This document shows, in pieces, positions 4,244 through 5,360 of a stretch of DNA of 5,360 bases. How positions within the stretch are numbered: the stretch's first letter is position 1; each line of letters begins with the position of its first letter. This stretch comes from Dehalococcoidia bacterium (GTDB lineage: Bacteria; Chloroflexota; Dehalococcoidia; Dehalococcoidales; UBA1222): the NCBI GenBank assembly GCA_009776515.1, contig WRNP01000081.1:1-5360 (forward strand), read 5' to 3'. Under the pieces are notes generated by a model. The model worked only from the letters and a program-made list of their open reading frames with translations, was not told where the DNA came from and made no database searches. The position numbers and the translations under genes are program-made.

Positions 4244-5360
4244 ATGTTAGAAATTAAAATCAGGACTTTCTACCCAGTGCTCTCCATAGTACTGACCTTA
4301 GCCCTAGTGCTGGGCACGTTCGTCGCCTTCGCCCCTGGACAGCAACGTGCAACTTATGCCGCTCCCGGCGATCCGACCCTGGTGGTAACAAGCTCCGGCA
4401 ACAGCGGCCCCGGTACCTTGCGTGATATACTGGCAAATTTTGCTGAGAATGGGGATGTCATTACCTTTTCCCCAGACATCACCTCCATCACTCTAGAAAG
4501 CACAATCTACTTTTCGCAGGAGAACCTTACTATTGACGGCGGGGCGGGAGTGACCATCACCAAAAACTCGGTAGCTATTTTCCGGTTACTCAACAGTAGC
4601 GCAGAAGGTGGCCTGCTAACACTTAAGGGGCTGACAATGTCAAACGGCAATGTGGCCAGCGACGATGGCTCCGGTTACGGGGGTGGAGTGTATGTCGGTA
4701 GCGAAGATTACGGCGGCAATATCGCCCTCATTAACTGTACGTTCATAGGCAATAAAGCAGACCTTGGCGGCGGAGTATTTACCTGGGGCAGCGTTGTTCT
4801 CAGCAACTGCACTTTCCTCAACAATAACGCAGAGGCTGGTGGCGGAGTATACGCTCTCGACACTGCCACTCTTTCCAATTGCACTTTCGTCGGCAATGAG
4901 GCCGGCAATTCCGGCGGCGGGGTTTATGCAGATGTTTATGCCGAGCTCGCCAATTGCACTTTTATTGGCAATACAGCAAACTTCGGCGGGGGGGTATTTA
5001 CGTACTATTATTGCCCCAAACTTGATAGCTGTGTTTTTGCTTACAACACAGCTACGTTTGGCATTGTTTATTCATACGCCAATTTTGCTACCCCTCTACT
5101 CATTGCTAACAACTCCAGTTTCTTTGCCAACACCCTGACTAACAACGCATATCCAACTGGAGTTTTGGATAGCTATGCAGGCGCAACCATCTACCACTGC
5201 TCATTTGCCGGCAATATCAAGGCCGGCACAAATAGTGCGTACAACATATATATCGAAGTGCCCTCTCTCACTATCGAAAACTGCCTCATGACCTTGGATG
5301 GGCTGGATGGCCACAGCAACATGAGCTTTGGCGGCGATAATCTGCTGGGCACCGGCACAG
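4244..5360 (+). CDS. Secreted right-handed beta-helix (adhesin-like) protein, N-terminal part (3' partial)
   Basis: The start is an ATG seven bases after GGAGGT (4231-4236); 372 codons are open to the right edge, so the C-terminus and anchor are not visible. Residues 1-39 form a signal peptide: basic MLEIKIR, a hydrophobic core at about 11-30, and a likely cut after ATYA. Residues 46-107 (VVTSSGNSGPGTLRDIL, then GDVITFS and LTIDGGAGVTIT) match the N-terminal cap of the CSLREAI-type/parallel beta-helix surface proteins. From 164 on, rungs of 24-25 residues follow the pattern NCTFxGNxA...GGGVY/F, close to the FxxN and GG[AIV] repeats of Chlamydia polymorphic membrane proteins; later rungs (about 263-347) are irregular (CVFAYN, CSFAGN, ENC). 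Cys 165, 189, 213, 238 and 263 fall at the same rung position. The protein should be exported; adhesion or cell-surface structure is inferred from the fold, and polysaccharide binding or cleavage cannot be excluded. Its upstream gap suggests separate transcription from proS. Confidence 0.9.
   Translation, partial: MLEIKIRTFYPVLSIVLTLALVLGTFVAFAPGQQRATYAAPGDPTLVVTSSGNSGPGTLRDILANFAENGDVITFSPDITSITLESTIYFSQENLTIDGGAGVTITKNSVAIFRLLNSSAEGGLLTLKGLTMSNGNVASDDGSGYGGGVYVGSEDYGGNIALINCTFIGNKADLGGGVFTWGSVVLSNCTFLNNNAEAGGGVYALDTATLSNCTFVGNEAGNSGGGVYADVYAELANCTFIGNTANFGGGVFTYYYCPKLDSCVFAYNTATFGIVYSYANFATPLLIANNSSFFANTLTNNAYPTGVLDSYAGATIYHCSFAGNIKAGTNSAYNIYIEVPSLTIENCLMTLDGLDGHSNMSFGGDNLLGTGT
4733..5026 (+). 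repeat. Four in-frame beta-helix repeats (72, 72, 75, 75 bp)
   Basis: Units begin at 4733, 4805, 4877 and 4952, each with an AAY-TGY codon pair (Asn-Cys) followed by Thr-Phe and, 8-11 codons later, three Gly codons plus Val and an aromatic. The repeat is clear in protein but the DNA copies differ at many synonymous sites, so they are old rather than recently amplified. A fifth, weaker unit starts at 5027 (SCVFAYNTA). Confidence 0.85.

Noticed and set aside
4733..5026. CRISPR-like regular spacing of GGCGGNGGNGTNT motifs
   Set aside because: The 72-75 bp period is in frame, the units diverge at synonymous sites and encode the Gly-Gly-Gly-Val turns of the beta-helix.
4764..5138. 124-residue + strand frame rich in Leu, Ala, Pro and Ile inside the beta-helix gene
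   Set aside because: It is a +1 shadow of the repeat codons; the frame from 4244 has a signal peptide, a ribosome site and clear repeats.

Overview
The window looks like part of a chromosome from an anaerobic bacterium, most plausibly of the Chloroflexota (class Dehalococcoidia or near it). This placement is inferred from the feel of the prolyl-tRNA synthetase, from the small 'QRRRWGLALAGAICAL' type membrane protein and from the presence of large secreted beta-helix proteins; no 16S or other marker is present. Base composition is moderate, genes have strong AGGAGG-type ribosome binding sites, and all supported genes are on the + strand.

Layout. (1) 1-869: the C-terminal part of a secreted or surface protein that begins outside the window and ends in a Cna-B/SpaA-like beta-sandwich. 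(2) 870-1035: a short gap with a striking 97-bp element closed by a 13-bp interrupted stem (871-967), a 10-bp palindrome (977-986) and a possible extended -10 promoter. (3) 1036-3223: a probable two-gene operon, a small multi-pass membrane protein of unknown function followed by proS, a complete bacterial-type prolyl-tRNA synthetase with its editing domain (568 aa from the ATG at 1517). (4) 3224-4243: about 1 kb with no convincing gene. It holds several inverted repeats, an AT-rich stretch with a candidate promoter near 3834-3865, and then about 370 bases that could be a structured 5' leader. (5) 4244-5360: the N-terminal part (372 residues) of a secreted right-handed beta-helix protein with a signal peptide and four to five 24-25-residue NCTFxGN...GGGVY/F rungs; it runs off the right edge.

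How it fits together. The core operon (membrane protein plus proS) is housekeeping. It sits between two genes for exported, repeat-rich surface or adhesin-like proteins, a typical setting for lineage-specific gene turnover. The most interesting unexplained material is non-coding: the 97-bp stem element before the operon, and the long leader before the beta-helix gene, in which one 5-base segment (4049-4053) can pair with either of two identical partners (4011-4015 or 4080-4084) and in which the ribosome site and start of a possible 52-codon ORF lie inside the first of these stems. These are observations by eye; no folding or database search was run.
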